From Pseudomonadota bacterium (lineage in GTDB: Bacteria > Pseudomonadota > Gammaproteobacteria > Pseudomonadales > Pseudohongiellaceae), in the NCBI GenBank assembly GCA_022563075.1, contig JADFOC010000120.1:1-7500 (forward strand): a DNA stretch of 7,500 nucleotides, read 5' to 3'. Made by a program: the position numbers and the translations under genes. The notes beneath the pieces were generated by a model. The model had not been told where the DNA came from. It was given only the letters and a program-made list of their open reading frames with translations, and searched no databases. Positions within the stretch are counted from its first letter, which is position 1. Each line of letters opens with the position of its first letter. Of this stretch, positions 5,894 to 7,500 are shown in pieces.

Positions 5894-7402
5894 TCAAGGA
5901 AGAACACAGGAAAAATTAGCGGCATCCCGGTCATCACCACTTCCCGAATACCTAGCTACTTCTGGATAGGGACACAGGGGTCGTGAGCCGGATGATGCAT
6001 CGCTGTCGCGGGAATAGCTCGCTGTAATTTGGCGAGGAGCCTCTCCCGACTCGACCCATTGATCTATTACCTCAAGAAAATTAACGAAGGATGGTCCCTT
6101 GCCACCGTTACAATGCAGCACACCGGGCATCATGAACAATTTTACATCGTCGGCGGCAGATCGGTCCTGCGCCAACGCAGATTCGTAGTAGCCGATAGTT
6201 CCCAACGCGGTGATGGCAGAATCAGACCAGCCCTGATAGATCAGTAATTTGCCACCCTGGTCGCGAAATGCGGACAGGTCCGGACTGGTTGCGTTTAGCG
6301 TAGCAGCCATCAGCGCGACGTCCTGGTTAAATTGCTCAAAACTGTAGCTTGAGTAATCCCACTCTGCGTCGTGAAAAACCATGTACTTCATGACGCCGGT
6401 GCTGAAACCAAAATGAGCATTGGGAATGGCCGGTGTTCCATCGCTGCCCGATGAAGCCTGAGTACCAGTGCCACCGGTTAACCATTGGCTCCAACCGCCA
6501 CGGTCAGCCTCACCACCGAAGGGAAAGCCATAATAAAGCGGGTTGCCGAGGGCGTCCTTGGGACCTTCGTAGATAACACGAATTGCGGCTAGTTCTTCAT
6601 CGGTAAAACACTCATCGTTATCCCCGGCCGCACAGAAGGGCAAACTCGACAACTCAAAATCACACTGGCTTGGATCGTTGAGAATGCCATCCTCGATGCC
6701 ATCGAATGCATCACAGCGAGAGAGGATCGCACCTTCCAGCAGAGCTTGCTCCGCCGGAGAAATGAGGGCCGCACTGAGATTGGCAGCATCCGGATACTGA
6801 GTCTGCATGATGCGAATTCCCTGAGCCGCGATTCCGGACCAGCTATAGGCGGGTGCGCCCGCAACGATGGCATCGAAATCTCCCGGATAACGCTGGGCCT
6901 CCATCAAGGCCTGGCCACCGCCTCGGGAGCAACCAATAAAATAATTTCGTTCAATATCGGCGTCATAAAAATTGCTGATCAACGCTTTCGATGTTATCGC
7001 CGTGCGATGCACCGCCTGGTGACCAAAATTAACGATTCGTTCCAGATTATTCAGCGCCCAGCGGGCGTCTACCGTACCACCCTGATGACCGGTGTCTGTT
7101 CCTACCGTGGCATAACCAGAGGCCAGGGGATTATAAACCAGGGACTGATTTTGCACGCTCCCGACAAAGCCGCCGCCACCGCCCATGACAAATTTTCCAT
7201 TCCACTGGTCAGGCAAGAGCAACTCGAAGCGAATCTCTGTGCCGATGACACCGGTCGCCTTGCAATGGGGAACTGGCCGGTCCACGGTTTCCACCGAGGT
7301 GATGTGAACATCGGGCAGGTCTGGCAGCGATGAAATATCGCAAGCGAGTTGGGCCTGACTCAGTACAGGTAGGCATAACAATCCGAGCAGAAAGCGTGGC
7401 AT
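5894..7402 (-). CDS. exported tannase/feruloyl esterase family hydrolase
   Basis: 502 residues from the ATG at 7400-7402, chosen because AGAGGA (plus 7410-7415) lies 7 nt upstream and a signal peptide (MPRFLLGLLCLPVLSQA) begins there; an upstream ATG at 7483 adds 27 non-signal residues. The mature enzyme is extracytoplasmic. It carries the complete CS-D-HC arrangement of the tannase family: Cys158-Ser159 in YFIGCSRGGGQALMEAQRYP, Asp394 in YQGWSDSAI, and His430-Cys431 in GVLHCNGGKGP. The two cysteines are expected to form the disulfide that holds Ser and His together. The oxyanion-side block FVMGGGGGFVG is at 71-81. A calcium-loop motif DAFDGIEDGILND with flanking Cys230 and Cys247 matches the lid domain. 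Family members cleave gallate, ferulate or other aromatic carboxylic esters (MHETase is also a member). Lid residues decide the substrate and I cannot read it here. It is transcribed alone. Confidence 0.93.
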   Translation of the reverse strand: MPRFLLGLLCLPVLSQAQLACDISSLPDLPDVHITSVETVDRPVPHCKATGVIGTEIRFELLLPDQWNGKFVMGGGGGFVGSVQNQSLVYNPLASGYATVGTDTGHQGGTVDARWALNNLERIVNFGHQAVHRTAITSKALISNFYDADIERNYFIGCSRGGGQALMEAQRYPGDFDAIVAGAPAYSWSGIAAQGIRIMQTQYPDAANLSAALISPAEQALLEGAILSRCDAFDGIEDGILNDPSQCDFELSSLPFCAAGDNDECFTDEELAAIRVIYEGPKDALGNPLYYGFPFGGEADRGGWSQWLTGGTGTQASSGSDGTPAIPNAHFGFSTGVMKYMVFHDAEWDYSSYSFEQFNQDVALMAATLNATSPDLSAFRDQGGKLLIYQGWSDSAITALGTIGYYESALAQDRSAADDVKLFMMPGVLHCNGGKGPSFVNFLEVIDQWVESGEAPRQITASYSRDSDASSGSRPLCPYPEVARYSGSGDDRDAANFSCVLP

Positions 7403-7443
7403 GGCTGATTCCTCTCTGGTAGCTACAGAACACTCTGGGCTGG

Positions 7444-7472
7444 AGAATAACAATCTCTGCAGGTATGCACAA
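7444..7472 (-). promoter_or_regulatory. weak candidate promoter for the tannase-family gene
   Basis: On the minus strand TTGTGC (plus 7467-7472) and TATTCT (plus 7444-7449) are separated by exactly 17 nt, upstream of the chosen start at 7402. Only the TTG and four of the six -10 bases match consensus, so this is a tentative call. If correct, transcription would begin near 7437, downstream of the alternative ATG at 7483, supporting the shorter protein. Confidence 0.25.
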
Positions 7473-7500
7473 AGGTCGGTCATGGGTCGAGAGCGGCTAT

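Noticed and set aside
6746..7333. Plus-strand open frame of 195 codons
   Set aside because: It is antisense to the tannase-family gene, whose catalytic motifs prove the minus strand is coding; no domain is seen in the plus frame.
1..7500. CRISPR arrays, tRNA/rRNA genes, toxin-antitoxin, phage or defence genes
   Set aside because: No regularly spaced repeats, cloverleaf-like segments or matching protein families were seen on either strand.

Overview
The window looks like an accessory or lightly settled stretch of a Gram-negative chromosome, most probably a free-living (perhaps marine) gammaproteobacterium. That assignment is inference: it rests on the number of Sec-type signal peptides, clear GGAGG ribosome binding sites, moderate base composition with AT-richer spacers, and the kinds of families present. 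No marker gene fixes the taxon.

Layout from left to right. At the left edge is a minus-strand pair: a membrane-anchored protein of about 172 residues and, joined to it by a 4-nt ATGA overlap with a perfect Shine-Dalgarno, a complete 42-residue single-pass membrane protein. Directly upstream of that pair lie a C-terminal remnant of an IS30-family transposase and a palindrome. Next is a minus-strand gene (909-1889) for an exported protein of a widespread but functionally unassigned family. A non-coding region of about 290 bp follows, then a plus-strand PaaI-like hotdog thioesterase (2181-2609). A small predicted two-helix membrane protein converges on it from the minus strand (2628-2810). After a further spacer come a plus-strand exported HSL-type alpha/beta hydrolase (3145-4206), another spacer of about 400 bp with a plausible promoter, and a plus-strand exported NHL-repeat beta-propeller resembling peptidylglycine amidating lyase (4616-5638), which ends at a strong intrinsic terminator (5676-5713). 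The right part is a minus-strand exported tannase/feruloyl esterase family enzyme (5894-7402) with its catalytic residues intact.

Apart from the left-edge pair, the genes do not form an operon: strands alternate and spacers are long. The common theme is export and ester chemistry: two exported serine hydrolases, a cytoplasmic acyl-CoA-type thioesterase, a secreted propeller and a secreted protein of unknown role. This fits breakdown of dissolved organic matter, but no shared pathway can be shown from the sequence. I found no CRISPR array, tRNA, rRNA, complete insertion sequence or obvious defence system. The most noteworthy points are the coupled 42-residue membrane protein, the transposase scar at the 5' end of its partner, and the altered metal/active-site positions of the amidating-lyase-like propeller.
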